64,000 nt of DNA from Algoriphagus oliviformis (GTDB taxonomy: Bacteria > Bacteroidota > Bacteroidia > Cytophagales > Cyclobacteriaceae), in contig NZ_JAFKCT010000006.1 in NCBI RefSeq assembly GCF_017254915.1, forward strand, positions 196,173 to 260,172, written 5' to 3'. Below the pieces are notes generated by a model, which saw only the letters and a program-made list of their open reading frames with translations, did not search any database and was not told where the DNA came from. Below, in pieces: positions 26,938 to 36,545 of the stretch; the stretch's first letter is position 1, and every line of letters starts with the position of its first letter. The translations under genes were made by a program, and so were the position numbers.

Positions 26938-28734
26938 ATGAAACTCAAGGCGACCATCTTCCTTTTTCTTGTCCTCTCTTCCCTGAGCGCCCAGGAAATC
27001 GTCCCCAAAACCTACATCAATCCCCTCGACATCGACTACACCTACATGGTGTACAATTCGGCCCGAAACATCTCCTACCGCTCCGGAGCCGATCCCGCCG
27101 TGGTGGAGTTTCGCGGGGAATACTACCTCTTTGTCACCCGCTCCTTTGGCTACTGGCATTCCAAGGACCTGATCAACTGGACGTTTATCAAGCCGCAGCA
27201 GTGGTTTTTCGAAGGCAGCAATGCCCCTACCGCCTTTAATTATCGGGATTCCCTCGTGTACTTCGCGGGAGATCCGGCTGGCTACGGCAGCATCCTCTAC
27301 ACCGATGACCCCAAGAGCGGCAAGTGGGCTCCCACCGCCTCCATCACCAACAACATCCAAGACTCCGACCTCTTCATCGATGACGACGGCAAGACCTATC
27401 TCTACTGGGGTTCGTCCAACGTCTACCCGATCCGGGTCAAGGAACTCAACAAAGACGACCGCATGCTGGAGACCGGTGTCAAAGCCGATCTGATCAACCT
27501 CGACGAGGAGCTCCACGGCTGGGAACGCTTTGGAGAAAACAACTTCCACCCCACCTTGAAAGAAGGCTATATGGAAGGTGCGGCCATGATCAAGCACAAC
27601 GGAAAATACTACCTGCAATATGCCGCTCCCGGCACCCAGTTCAATGTCTATGGCGATGGAGTGTACATCGGCGACTCTCCCCTGGGACCTTTTACCTACA
27701 TGAAGAGCAACCCCATGTCCTTCAAGCCGGGCGGCTTCAGCAATGGCGCTGGACACGGCATGACCGTGAAGCAGACGAATGGGCAATACTGGCACTTTTC
27801 AACCATGGCCTTGGCTTCCAATTCACACTGGGAGCGCCGATTGGCCATGTTTCCGACCTACTTTGACGAGGAAGGCCTGATGCACTCCGACACGCACTAC
27901 GGGGACTATCCGCGCTTTGCGCCCAGCCATCCCGACAAGGCTGGCCAGCACACCGGCTGGATGCTGCTTTCGTATCGGGGAAAAGCCACCGTCTCCTCCT
28001 CCAAGATGCAGATCCGCAAAAGCACTTCGACGGATGATGAGTTTGAAATCACCGAAATGCCCTTGGTGAAAAACGAAGCTGGACAGATCACCTCCGAAGT
28101 CCTCACCGACGAGAGCCCGAAGTCATTTTGGGTAGCCGAAGCCAATGACGACGCCCAGTGGGTGCAAATCGAACTGTCCGCCCCCGGTAAGGTCTATGCG
28201 ATCCAGCTGAACTTCCACGACCAGGAGAGCGGCATCTACACCCGGGTGGAAGGACTCCGCCATCGCTTTGCCTTGGAAGTCTCCCAGGATGGAAAAAACT
28301 GGCAGACGGTCGTAGACCGCAAAAACAGCTACATCGATGCGCCCAACGCCTACCTGACACTGGAAAAACCCGTGACGGCGAAGTACGTCCGCTACTCCAA
28401 CGTCAGCGTGCCCGGAGCAAACCTCGCCCTTTCCGAAATCCGCGTTTTCGGCCTCGGCTTGGGCAAAAAACCAAATCCGGTGAAAGGCTTTGCCGTGCAA
28501 AGACAGGAAGACCGAAGGGACGCAGCGCTATCGTGGAAATCCGTAGAAGGTGCCCAAGGCTACAACATCCGCTGGGGAATCGCCCCGGACAAGCTTTACC
28601 ATTCTTGGCTGGTCTACGGCGACACTTCCCTGTTCATGAGAAATCTGGATCGGGATACCCCCTACTATTTCACCATTGAGGCATTCAGCGAAACCGGCAT
28701 CTCCGAAAAGACCGCCGCGATGCGGGTGGAGTAG
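26938..28734 (+). CDS. Secreted GH43-type glycosidase with discoidin and FnIII domains
   Basis: A 598-residue exported enzyme with a signal peptide ending SLSAQ. An N-terminal five-blade propeller (about 25-330) carries the GH43 triad candidates: Asp52 in GADPAVV, Asp142/144 in QDSDLFIDDDGKTY, and Glu213 in YMEGAAM. A discoidin/F5-8 carbohydrate-binding module (about 380-500, PKSFWVAEANDDAQWVQIEL) and a C-terminal fibronectin III domain follow. It likely trims xylan, arabinan or similar polysaccharides outside the cell. It is not next to SusC/SusD genes, so it is not part of a visible polysaccharide-utilisation locus. Confidence 0.85.
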   Translation: MKLKATIFLFLVLSSLSAQEIVPKTYINPLDIDYTYMVYNSARNISYRSGADPAVVEFRGEYYLFVTRSFGYWHSKDLINWTFIKPQQWFFEGSNAPTAFNYRDSLVYFAGDPAGYGSILYTDDPKSGKWAPTASITNNIQDSDLFIDDDGKTYLYWGSSNVYPIRVKELNKDDRMLETGVKADLINLDEELHGWERFGENNFHPTLKEGYMEGAAMIKHNGKYYLQYAAPGTQFNVYGDGVYIGDSPLGPFTYMKSNPMSFKPGGFSNGAGHGMTVKQTNGQYWHFSTMALASNSHWERRLAMFPTYFDEEGLMHSDTHYGDYPRFAPSHPDKAGQHTGWMLLSYRGKATVSSSKMQIRKSTSTDDEFEITEMPLVKNEAGQITSEVLTDESPKSFWVAEANDDAQWVQIELSAPGKVYAIQLNFHDQESGIYTRVEGLRHRFALEVSQDGKNWQTVVDRKNSYIDAPNAYLTLEKPVTAKYVRYSNVSVPGANLALSEIRVFGLGLGKKPNPVKGFAVQRQEDRRDAALSWKSVEGAQGYNIRWGIAPDKLYHSWLVYGDTSLFMRNLDRDTPYYFTIEAFSETGISEKTAAMRVE

Positions 28735-28770
28735 GCCACCTGGTGCCAGAGCGGCAGGCTAAAAAGAAAA

Positions 28771-28792
28771 AGGTCCCGCAAAAGCGGGACCT
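28771..28792. terminator. Strong hairpin after the GH43 gene, T-run on the minus strand
   Basis: AGGTCCCGC and GCGGGACCT form a perfect 9-bp stem around AAAA. The T-rich tract (TTTTTCTTTTT) follows it on the minus strand, not the plus strand. It lies 36 bp after the plus-strand glycosidase and 53 bp before plsC, so its polarity is opposite to both neighbours. Confidence 0.6.
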
Positions 28793-28845
28793 GCAAGCAA
28801 AGAGTTAAAGGATAATTACGAACCCAAAAGTAACGAATATTCCGG

Positions 28846-29574
28846 ATGATCAAGCTCTTCCAGTGGATTTACACACTTTATTCGGTTTTGATTTTCGTGG
28901 TGCTGATGCTCCTGTTTGCATTGCCCATACTGCTGCCTCTGCTGGTCAGCGAGCGCGGGGACAAGCCCGCTTTCTTCTTCATCCGGATCTGGGCCAGTAG
29001 TTGGTCGTTTCTCTCTGGCGTGCGCTATGAGGTGCATGGGCTGGAAAATATCGCCCGCGACAAGGCCTACATCTACATCTTCAACCATCGCTCCTTTGTA
29101 GACGCTCCAGTCATTCCCATGACTATCCCGCAGGAGATCCGGGCCATCGGCAAAAAAGAGCTGTCCAAGATCCCCGTCTTCGGCACCGTGATCGGTAGGC
29201 TGGCCGTATGGGTAGACCGCAGCGACGCCGAGTCCAGGCGACTGAGTCTGGAAAGGCTCGTCCAGTTTCTAAACCAGGGAAAGTCCGTCGTGGTCGCTCC
29301 CGAAGGCACGAGAAACGACTCCCAAGAAACCCTCCTCCCCTTCCAAAAGGGCGCCTTTCGCCTATCCGTCGATACGGGAACGCCCATCCTTCCCATGGCG
29401 ATCATAGGAGCGGACCGGGTCATGGCTCGCGGCTCCCTCTTGCTTTCCCCGGGAAAAGTCAGGATCTATTTCTCCAGCCCGATCACAGCACCCCCGCCCT
29501 CGGAGACGGCTGTCGGAGACTTGATGGAAAAAAGCAGAAACCGCTTGGAGGCGATGATTCTGGCGCATGAGTGA
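28846..29574 (+). CDS. plsC: 1-acyl-sn-glycerol-3-phosphate acyltransferase
   Basis: A 242-residue membrane-associated acyltransferase that makes phosphatidic acid from lysophosphatidic acid. Two N-terminal hydrophobic segments (about 5-35) precede the catalytic HX4D motif (NHRSFVDAP, His81 and Asp86). The substrate motif EGTR (VAPEGTRND) and the proline-containing ILPMAIIGAD block follow. It stands alone between the glycosidase and a minus-strand lipoprotein gene. LPLAT-family homologues with other acyl acceptors exist, so the precise substrate is inferred. Confidence 0.9.
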   Translation: MIKLFQWIYTLYSVLIFVVLMLLFALPILLPLLVSERGDKPAFFFIRIWASSWSFLSGVRYEVHGLENIARDKAYIYIFNHRSFVDAPVIPMTIPQEIRAIGKKELSKIPVFGTVIGRLAVWVDRSDAESRRLSLERLVQFLNQGKSVVVAPEGTRNDSQETLLPFQKGAFRLSVDTGTPILPMAIIGADRVMARGSLLLSPGKVRIYFSSPITAPPPSETAVGDLMEKSRNRLEAMILAHE

Positions 29575-29651
29575 GTTTGCGCTACAGAAGCCAATTCACG
29601 ACTAAACTGTCCGCATAAAGGTCAATTTTCCATTAGGAAACAACTCGAATG

Positions 29652-30854
29652 TTAGAAGCTCAACTCCCAACCAATCCCCATACTCGGATCAATCGATTCC
29701 ACTTTTTCGGCCCAAAAATCAGCTTCTTCTTTCACAAAAAACCCACCGTTGGTAGACACATAAACCGACCCATTGAATAGCTCGACATCCTTGACTTGAA
29801 TCCCCTCCAATCCTTTATTCTCCAACTCTACCAGACGAATCTTGGAAACGTCCCTAAAATCCTTCAGTTCAAAAATCCGATCCTCCGCAGTCCAGACGAC
29901 TACCCGATCCTCCAAAAATTTAAAGCGGAGGAAACGGTTTACCGTGGCGATCCTCACCAACTCAAATGGATTTCCCGACTCGGAGTAAAGCAAGCCATCC
30001 TCATCCGACACAAACAACTCACCCTGTGAACTACGCTCAACACTATACAAAACAAACCTTTCCAACCGGTTTTGGAGCAGATCAATCCTGCCGTCTTTTT
30101 CTATCTTCACCGAGGTCTGGACACCATCCACATTTATCGAAGCCAACCACCCCTGCTCAAATGGAAAAGCGGTGATGATTTGATAAATAGGCTTCATCTC
30201 CTTCTCGATGGCAAAGCCCAAGGGGATTCGTCTCAGCACCGGCTGATCTCTATCCAAGACCAGCCCGCCCTCGGTGCCGCTCATGTTGAGCTCCAGCAGG
30301 AATACACCTTTCCCCGCATCCTCTCGGCTTGCGTCCAAAGGCAGTTCCCAGCTGCTCAAAAGATAGTTGCCGTTCAAGGAGAAATTGGGCACTTCGGACC
30401 AGCCTCGCATAAGCAATAAGTCACCCTGCAGGTCAGGGATGTTAAGCGCGTTCAAGTAGATGATTTTGTTGGAAGCAAAACCGATGTTGGGAAGGAATAT
30501 CAAGGAGCGCCTGTTTTCCGAGACACCCACCATGAAGTCTTTGGTGAAAATATGCCCAAATCTCATGTCATAGTGTTTCGTGCCGTACTGGACCTGCGTC
30601 CCAGTCTTGTCAAAATATCCCGGAGTAACAATATTGGAATAGTATAGGCGGTCATCGATCACGTCCATCCTGCCTACGTCCGCCCTTCCGAAGTTAAAAT
30701 TCATCACTCGTTCGAAGGATACCGCTTCCATTTCAGGGATTGGTTCAATCACATCTTCACTGCATGATTGCAAAAAAGACCCCATGCACATCACTCCAAT
30801 TCCAAAGGCTACTGTCTTGACTCTACCCGAAAACTTTTCCAATAAATCTCTCAC
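29652..30854 (-). CDS. Lipoprotein of unknown function, propeller-like
   Basis: A 400-residue protein with a lipoprotein signal: a basic n-region, the hydrophobic stretch TVAFGIGVMCMGSF, then LQSC as lipobox. The start is a GTG at 30854; the ATGs at 30791 and 30785 would lose the basic n-region. The body has repeated short strands with DR/D-G turns (LLYSESGNPFELVRIATVNR, DRIFELKDFRDVSK), suggesting a beta-propeller. I do not recognise a family. It is transcribed alone; no neighbouring gene hints at its role. Confidence 0.65.
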   Translation of the reverse strand: MRDLLEKFSGRVKTVAFGIGVMCMGSFLQSCSEDVIEPIPEMEAVSFERVMNFNFGRADVGRMDVIDDRLYYSNIVTPGYFDKTGTQVQYGTKHYDMRFGHIFTKDFMVGVSENRRSLIFLPNIGFASNKIIYLNALNIPDLQGDLLLMRGWSEVPNFSLNGNYLLSSWELPLDASREDAGKGVFLLELNMSGTEGGLVLDRDQPVLRRIPLGFAIEKEMKPIYQIITAFPFEQGWLASINVDGVQTSVKIEKDGRIDLLQNRLERFVLYSVERSSQGELFVSDEDGLLYSESGNPFELVRIATVNRFLRFKFLEDRVVVWTAEDRIFELKDFRDVSKIRLVELENKGLEGIQVKDVELFNGSVYVSTNGGFFVKEEADFWAEKVESIDPSMGIGWELSF

Positions 30855-31008
30855 TCTTTTACTAATTATTTATTTGCCCAAAACTCACTTAAATCAACAA
30901 TAGTTTGTTGAGGGTTGTGATGAAAGGCCAGAAACCCCTTTCAACGGACTGTTGTTTTGTTGTTGGTTTAGACCGACTTTCAGCTACTTTCTCGCGAAGT
31001 CGCTTCGG

Positions 31009-31665
31009 CTAAATCCCAGGCTCGTGGGTAGGTTCGGGCTCCGCAAGCGCGTCCTGTGTCAGCTCCTCAAAAACCGCATAGATCGCATAGTAGCTTACCG
31101 GGATCGTCACCAGTATCCCTACGAAAAAGAACAGGATTCCCAGTATGTTGAGCACCAGCAGCACCAGCACAAAGCCGAAAAACTTCCACCAGTTCATCGT
31201 GATCAGCTTTCGGCTCAGCTCCATGGAAGTCCAGAAATCCGTCCCAGAATACAGCGCGAAGGGAATCGCGAACGTGAACGCCACCGCCAGGTAAATGCCC
31301 GGAAGGATCAGCGCCAAAATGCCGAAAAAGGTCAAAATCCCCGACACCAGCGAAGTCACGATCAAGATACCCCAGTAGGAAAATCCGTCAAAAAAACTGG
31401 AAAACTGAACCTCCACTCCCCTGCTGATGCGGTTGGCCACCAGGAAAAAACCGGCGGTCAGCGGAGGGGAGATCAGGATGCTGACCAGCAGGCTATACCC
31501 CTCGAGGTAAAAGTTGGGTATCCCCTGAATCGTAAACACGAGCAGGGAAAAGGCGATAGAAATGAGAGGCTGGGCCTTGAAGTATTCCCAACCCTTTTGG
31601 ATACTTTCTTGGATACCAAACTCAGGGTATTGCTGAAACAGCTTTTGAATCTGTGATGGGGACAT
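31009..31665 (-). CDS. Polytopic membrane protein of unknown function
   Basis: A 218-residue protein with a cytoplasmic N-terminus (SPSQIQKLFQQYPEFG) and about six helices in three hairpins. The motif ILALILPGIYLAVAFTFA, with an LPGIYL turn, is common in DUF975/glycerophosphodiesterase-membrane-domain-like proteins that bundle in threes. The acidic tail EPEPTHEPGI is hydrophilic. No catalytic residues stand out. It stands alone, with spacers on both sides. Confidence 0.6.
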   Translation of the reverse strand: MSPSQIQKLFQQYPEFGIQESIQKGWEYFKAQPLISIAFSLLVFTIQGIPNFYLEGYSLLVSILISPPLTAGFFLVANRISRGVEVQFSSFFDGFSYWGILIVTSLVSGILTFFGILALILPGIYLAVAFTFAIPFALYSGTDFWTSMELSRKLITMNWWKFFGFVLVLLVLNILGILFFFVGILVTIPVSYYAIYAVFEELTQDALAEPEPTHEPGI

Positions 31666-31850
31666 TTTTTAGAGCGTAATCATCCGTATTTCGGTCAGCT
31701 ACGGACAAACTGGAACATATGAAATTAGCTTCATCAATCAGGTCGGAAGACCGATGACGGAAGACAGAAGTGTGCTATTCAGCAACGATACAACTTTTGC
31801 ACCGTGCCACCGAATTTTTCAATCTTCCAATTTTAAAATTTTCTAATTCC
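31666..31850. other. Spacer with GGAAGACxGA words
   Basis: Non-coding. GGTCGGAAGACCGATGACGG near 31741 belongs to the same word family as 21050 and 49975. No gene seen. Confidence 0.35.
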
Positions 31851-33218
31851 TTACTTCGTAAACGCCTCCAGGATATCGTGCTTGGTAATGATGTGGATGT
31901 TGTCCATGTTGTCCCTCACGAGGACGGCTTTTTCCTTTTCCACCATGGAAGACAGCACGTCGAGCGTGGAGTCCAGCGCGACAAACTTCATCGGACCTTC
32001 CATCACTTCGGAGACCGCACCGTCTTTGAGCGTGGGGGTTTCGATGATTTTGGAAAGGAGCTTGTTGTCCGTGAGGCATCCGACGACTTCCTCGCCATCC
32101 AGCACGGGAATCTGGGAAATGCTGCGTCCGTTCATCAGCGCGATGGCTTCCTTCACGGAGTCATCCTTGTTTACCGACAGCAAGTGGTAGCTGCCGCTGC
32201 GCTGGGAGATGATATCCCTCGCGGTGGAGAAGGTTTTGTCTTCGAGAAAGCCGTGGTTGCGCATCCACTCGTCATTGTACACCTTGCCGAGGTAGCGGGT
32301 GCCGTGATCGGGCAGGATGATGACCATGCGGTCGCCCGCTTTCAGGTTTCCTTTGGCCCACTCCAGCGCGCCGTGCACGGCAGATCCGCAAGACCAGCCC
32401 ACAAACAGGCCTTCCTCCCGCGCCAGTCGGCGGGTCATCACGGCGGCGTCCTTGTCGGTCACTTTGATAATGTGGTCGATCAGGCTGAAATCGACGTTTT
32501 TCGGCAAAATATCCTCGCCTATCCCCTCGGTCAGATAGGGGTAGATCTCCTTTTCGTCAAAGATGCCCGTCTCCTTGTACTTTTTGAAAACGGAACCATA
32601 GGTATCGATCCCGACGGTGACGACAGCCGGGTTTTGCTGCTTCAGGTATTTGGCCGTGCCGCACATGGATCCGCCGGTGCCCACGCCCGCGGCATAGTGC
32701 GTGATTTTGCCGTCGGTATCCTTCCAGATCTCCGGCCCGGTAGTCTCGTAGTGGGCGGCGGTATTGGAGAGGTTGTCGTATTGGTTGGGGTAAAAGGAAT
32801 TGGGAATGTCGCGGTTCAGCTTCTTGGCCACCGAGTAGTAGGACCTGGGATCATCCGGGGTGACGTTGGTCGGGCAGACGACCACTTCCGCCCCCACAGC
32901 CTTGAGGATGTCGATCTTTTCCTTGGACTGCTTGTCGGCCATGGTAAAAATGCACTTGTAGCCTTTGGCGACGGCGGCGAGGGCCAAGCCCATGCCCGTA
33001 TTGCCACTGGTCCCCTCGATGATGGTACCGCCTGGCTTCAGGATTCCGGCCTTTTCCGCATCCTCCACCATCTTCACGGCCATGCGATCCTTCATCGAGT
33101 TGCCCGGATTGAAGTATTCTACCTTGACCAAAACCTCCCCGGGGATGTCTTGGGCTAGCTTGTTTAGGCGGATCATCGGGGTATTGCCGATGGTGTCGAT
33201 GATGGAGTTGTAGATCAT
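31851..33218 (-). CDS. Cystathionine beta-synthase with CBS-domain pair
   Basis: A 455-residue PLP enzyme of the fold-type II beta-family. The Schiff-base Lys is in NPGNSMKDRMAVKM, the phosphate-binding loop is EGTSGNTGMGLALA, and a second loop is AAGVGTGGSMCGTAKYL. A CBS-domain pair occupies about 335-455 and may bind an adenosyl ligand or regulate activity. It condenses serine (or O-acetylserine) with homocysteine or sulfide; CBS versus cysteine synthase cannot be settled from sequence alone. It appears monocistronic. Confidence 0.9.
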   Translation of the reverse strand: MIYNSIIDTIGNTPMIRLNKLAQDIPGEVLVKVEYFNPGNSMKDRMAVKMVEDAEKAGILKPGGTIIEGTSGNTGMGLALAAVAKGYKCIFTMADKQSKEKIDILKAVGAEVVVCPTNVTPDDPRSYYSVAKKLNRDIPNSFYPNQYDNLSNTAAHYETTGPEIWKDTDGKITHYAAGVGTGGSMCGTAKYLKQQNPAVVTVGIDTYGSVFKKYKETGIFDEKEIYPYLTEGIGEDILPKNVDFSLIDHIIKVTDKDAAVMTRRLAREEGLFVGWSCGSAVHGALEWAKGNLKAGDRMVIILPDHGTRYLGKVYNDEWMRNHGFLEDKTFSTARDIISQRSGSYHLLSVNKDDSVKEAIALMNGRSISQIPVLDGEEVVGCLTDNKLLSKIIETPTLKDGAVSEVMEGPMKFVALDSTLDVLSSMVEKEKAVLVRDNMDNIHIITKHDILEAFTK

Positions 33219-33369
33219 GGTCAGTTATATTTGGATGGGTTAAAATTAAAGGAATTTTTCAGCACGCAGCGAAACTCTCTCCCCGAAGCCAAATAATATT
33301 TCGTGAGTCATCGGGATTTTTCAGCAGCCCATGAAGGACAGGCCTTTGCGAAGGGCACTCGTGAAAACC

Positions 33370-33416
33370 GATAGCCGACCAGAGACTGCTTCGCTCGTCC
33401 CTCACTCGCAGTGACG
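33370..33416. repeat. Partial copy of a GACTGCTTCG / GCAGTGACG interspersed element
   Basis: GAGACTGCTTCGCTCGTCC followed by CTCGCAGTGACG is a half-copy of the element at 45986-46106. It sits in the 222-bp gap between the ABC exporter and cystathionine beta-synthase genes. Confidence 0.5.
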
Positions 33417-33440
33417 TCCCGGCTGGTCTTGCACACCGTG

Positions 33441-35075
33441 TCAAACTTCCTTGAACTCGATCCGCTTCAGCACATCCAGGGTCACATGGAGCAGGATCGC
33501 CGCGATGAAGGACAGCCCCAGCACGGCCGTAAACAAAGTCCACACAAACTGCTTGGTAGCCAAAAACGCCAGCACGCTCAGGATGATCGCCGGGATGATC
33601 CCAAACAGAAAAATGCCCCCGATCATGACCGGCTTGATCAGCTTGCGATCCCAGCCCTCGTCCAAGCCGACCTGCGGGATGAGGTTGATGGCAAAGCCGA
33701 TGAGATAGCAGACCACCATCCCTGCGAGAAACAAGGGGATCAAGCCCAGACTCAACTGTGCCAAAAACACCGAAGGCAGGATCAAAATCCCCGAAAACAC
33801 CAGCGTCTGCACGATATCGAGCTTGATCATATTCCAAAACTTCGCCCCCCAGCTTGCAGGGATCAGGATGAAAAAGGGCTTTTTCAGGTCCCCGATATTT
33901 GCCCTGCTAATACCTGCCATGAAGTAAAAAAAGAGCATAAACAGCAGGTAGAAGTAAAAGACCTTGTGGGAAAACCAGTCAAAGTTGGACAGGCCTGCCA
34001 GCACGATGCCGATCAGCGCCATCCCCATGGTGTAGATCCCAAACAGGGGATGAAAGTCCTGTCGGCTGCTGTGCACGTAGTTCCGCCAATACAGGGCTTT
34101 GGCCCCCACCCCGAAGTCCGGCAAAGCCAGCTGCTTCTTGGCGTTCAGACTGTAGGCATCCTCTCCGATTTCCTTTTTCCCCCGGGCCTTTTCGAGCTTG
34201 TCCTCGTTTGACTTCGTCGCTTCCAGCACGTCCTCATAATAGTACCCGGAAAACTGGATGACCAGCTTCACCACGGTGAAGTAAGCCAAGCCATACAAGG
34301 CGACGTAGGCCAATGCCAGCACCAGATTGCCATGCGTGGCATAGCCCATGATGCCCCGACTCCATCCTACGAGCGGAAAGAGGTCAAACCAAGGCGAGGC
34401 TACCCATGCAAACATGCCCTGCCAGAACTTTTCTGCAAGAAAACCCGGCACCAAAATCATCAAAGCCAAACCTATCCCCAGCCCCACGATGCCGCCCCGG
34501 ATGTAGTCCATCACTCCATACTTGGTATGGAGCGTGTAGATCAGGAAGCGGATCGGGAAAACCATAAAGAAGAACAGCGCAAATCCCAGGACGATGAAAA
34601 CCGAGTTGGCCAGATTGAGGTCCAGCTGGCTGGCGACCTGCCCGGCGCCATAGAGCACAAAAAGGATGGAGCCGCCCAGGGCCGGAAGGATGGAGCGGGC
34701 CATGTAGTACAGCAGCAGGTTTTGCGGCTTCACCGGCGCGGTGAAAAGCAGGTTCACGTCCGCCATCTTGAAAAAGCTCACATTCGTCTTGGTCGCCCGG
34801 TACAGCTGAAAAACCAGAAAGCCCAACGCCAGGATGGTGATCCCCCCGACCACGTTTTGCAGCGCAAAGTCAGGCTGCGGAATACCGTCCACCCCAAGCT
34901 CTTCCAACTGACCCACGCCCGCGCTGCTTCGCTTCGTTCGTTGGGAATAGACGAAGGCGATGTAGCCGAGCATGGCGGCGTAGGGGATCAGCCGCAGGGG
35001 ATTGCGCAGGATGAGCTTGAGGTTGTTGACCAGAATCCGGAGATCCTTTCGGAGCAGGAGCTGGATCTCAAACAT
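33441..35075 (-). CDS. ABC exporter membrane subunit (PF16962-like)
   Basis: A 544-residue permease with about twelve hydrophobic segments in two halves, joined by a charged region (EATKSNEDKLEKARGKKEIGEDA). It matches the putative ABC exporter family often paired with an ATPase in Bacteroidota. Its start overlaps the ATPase gene by 8 bp. Substrate unknown; no further transporter component is visible nearby. Family assignment comes from architecture and context. Confidence 0.75.
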   Translation of the reverse strand: MFEIQLLLRKDLRILVNNLKLILRNPLRLIPYAAMLGYIAFVYSQRTKRSSAGVGQLEELGVDGIPQPDFALQNVVGGITILALGFLVFQLYRATKTNVSFFKMADVNLLFTAPVKPQNLLLYYMARSILPALGGSILFVLYGAGQVASQLDLNLANSVFIVLGFALFFFMVFPIRFLIYTLHTKYGVMDYIRGGIVGLGIGLALMILVPGFLAEKFWQGMFAWVASPWFDLFPLVGWSRGIMGYATHGNLVLALAYVALYGLAYFTVVKLVIQFSGYYYEDVLEATKSNEDKLEKARGKKEIGEDAYSLNAKKQLALPDFGVGAKALYWRNYVHSSRQDFHPLFGIYTMGMALIGIVLAGLSNFDWFSHKVFYFYLLFMLFFYFMAGISRANIGDLKKPFFILIPASWGAKFWNMIKLDIVQTLVFSGILILPSVFLAQLSLGLIPLFLAGMVVCYLIGFAINLIPQVGLDEGWDRKLIKPVMIGGIFLFGIIPAIILSVLAFLATKQFVWTLFTAVLGLSFIAAILLHVTLDVLKRIEFKEV

Positions 35076-35784
35076 CTTTGGTCATCTCTAGGAACAGGTC
35101 CTCGAGGGAGGCTCCTTCGGCCTGCTCGGCTTGCTGCTTCAAGTTGGCTATGGTATCGTTGCCGATGATGCGGCCGTCCTTCAGGATCATGATGCGGTCG
35201 GCGATGGCCTCCACGCTATCGATCAGGTGGGTAGAGACCAGGATGGTCTTGCCGGACTCCTTGAGGGTTTTGAAGATCTTCTTGGTGTTTTTGATCGCCT
35301 TTGGATCCAGCCCGATCATGGGCTCGTCAAAAAAAAGCAACTGCGGATCCGGCAGCAAGGCACAGCAGATGGAGACCTTTTGGCGCATGCCCTTGGACAG
35401 GTCGCGACCCAGCTTGTTGGCCTTGTCGTCCAGTTCAAATAGCTCCAGCAGTTCCTTGGCCCGCCCTTGCCAGTCCCTGACCCCATAGGCCTGGGCGATG
35501 AACTGCATGTGTTCATTCACGGTGAGCAGGTCATAGACATAGGGGGTCTCGGGAATGTAGCTGAAGAAGCGCTTGGCCTCCACGCTGAGGTGGTCGTATC
35601 CGCCGATGCTGATCTCCCCAGAGGTCTTGCGGAGCAGGCCGACGATACACTTCATCGTGGTGCTTTTCCCGGCGCCATTTGGCCCCAGCAGGCCGACTAC
35701 CTCTCCCCCGTCGAGATGGAAACTGATGTCATCGACCGCGTTTTGCTTGCCGTAGGTCTTGATCAGATTGGTAACTGTGAGCAT
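35068..35784 (-). CDS. ABC transporter ATP-binding protein
   Basis: A 238-residue nucleotide-binding subunit. Walker A is GPNGAGKS (34-41), the signature is LSKGMRQK, Walker B is LLFFDEPMIGLDP, and the switch His is in VSTHLIDSVE. It powers the exporter encoded directly downstream, which overlaps it by 8 bp. The short C-terminal extension is typical of exporter-type ABC ATPases. No known substrate marker is present. Confidence 0.95.
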   Translation of the reverse strand: MLTVTNLIKTYGKQNAVDDISFHLDGGEVVGLLGPNGAGKSTTMKCIVGLLRKTSGEISIGGYDHLSVEAKRFFSYIPETPYVYDLLTVNEHMQFIAQAYGVRDWQGRAKELLELFELDDKANKLGRDLSKGMRQKVSICCALLPDPQLLFFDEPMIGLDPKAIKNTKKIFKTLKESGKTILVSTHLIDSVEAIADRIMILKDGRIIGNDTIANLKQQAEQAEGASLEDLFLEMTKDV

Positions 35785-36005
35785 GAAAAATTCCTTTTGC
35801 GATTTTCAGCATAATATCGGCATGCTCCAAGGAATCGGGGAGAAATGTGGGGAGGTTGGAGGTCAGGAAGTAGGGAGGCTAGGAAGTTGGGAGGTCTGGA
35901 GGTCGGATGTTTGTTGAGCTCGGATGGTGAGCTTGTCGAAGGAAGATGTCGGGAAGTAGGAGGTTTGGAAGTAGGGAAGTTGAAAATCCCGGTTAGACAT
36001 GATTA

Positions 36006-36182
36006 TGCATAGGGGCGTAGCCTTCTTCGTAGGAAATCTGACCGTCGGGAGTCAAAGGGGCGTAGCCCTGACATAGCCCATCGCGAACTACAGCACGGGA
36101 AAGATCACAGCGCTACGCGCCTATATGAAATCACGCTATGAAACTCCGCTACGAAGATCCTAGGGCTACGCCCCTAAATGCA
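36006..36182. repeat. MITE-like element with GGGGCGTAGCC inverted termini
   Basis: The left end TGCATAGGGGCGTAGCC is the imperfect inverse of the right end, which reads GGGCTACGCCCCTAAATGCA. TTCTTCGTA also recurs inverted as TACGAAGA. An internal copy of GGGGCGTAGCCC lies near 36058. No reading frame is inside. It is too short for an IS; a non-autonomous element or structured repeat fits. Confidence 0.6.
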
Positions 36183-36186
36183 AACT

Positions 36187-36235
36187 AAATAGCCCGCGGT
36201 AGGTGAGCATGTCGATCCTAAGCCGTGGGCTATTT
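36187..36235. repeat. AAATAGCCCGCGG hairpin
   Basis: AAATAGCCCGCGG and CCGTGGGCTATTT pair over 12 of 13 bp around a 23-nt loop that contains GGTGAGCATGTCGATCC. An imperfect copy of that loop word also occurs at about 35926. Terminator-like, but no gene ends here. Confidence 0.5.
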
Positions 36236-36545
36236 AGGATTTTTACCCTTCGCTCCGCGTATTTCGTACCTCGTACTCTAAACTTCAGATTTATCCTTTT
36301 ACCTTGCTTTGACCTTTCGATTTCTCGCCTCCGAGGTTAGACAAAGTACTCAAATGGGCACTTAGAAGCGAGGCTTGCCAAACAAAAAATCTCGGTCAGT
36401 AGCGAAAAAGAACCGCTCGATTTGCAGAACTCTGATATCTTTAGGACAAAGATCCCTATTTCTTTCAGAAGCTCCTAGCTTTCAGGCGAGGTGATGGGGT
36501 ACTTTCCACGAAGCACTACTACAAACCAACCGACATCTGAGATTC

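Larger units (their letters stand above)
35785..36545. other. Repeat-rich gene-free region
   Basis: 761 bp without a gene. It holds G-rich quasi-repeats built on GGAGGT/GGAAGT words (about 35850-35990), a GGTGAGCTTGTCGAAGG word (about 35926), a MITE-like inverted-repeat element (36006-36182) and a terminator-like hairpin (36187-36235). The last 300 bp before the next gene show nothing clear. Confidence 0.6.

Noticed and set aside
31770..33158. 462-codon plus-strand open frame
   Set aside because: Antisense to the well-supported cystathionine beta-synthase gene; no family features.
33225..33232. Plus-strand TATATTTG box
   Set aside because: No plus-strand gene follows; probably chance.
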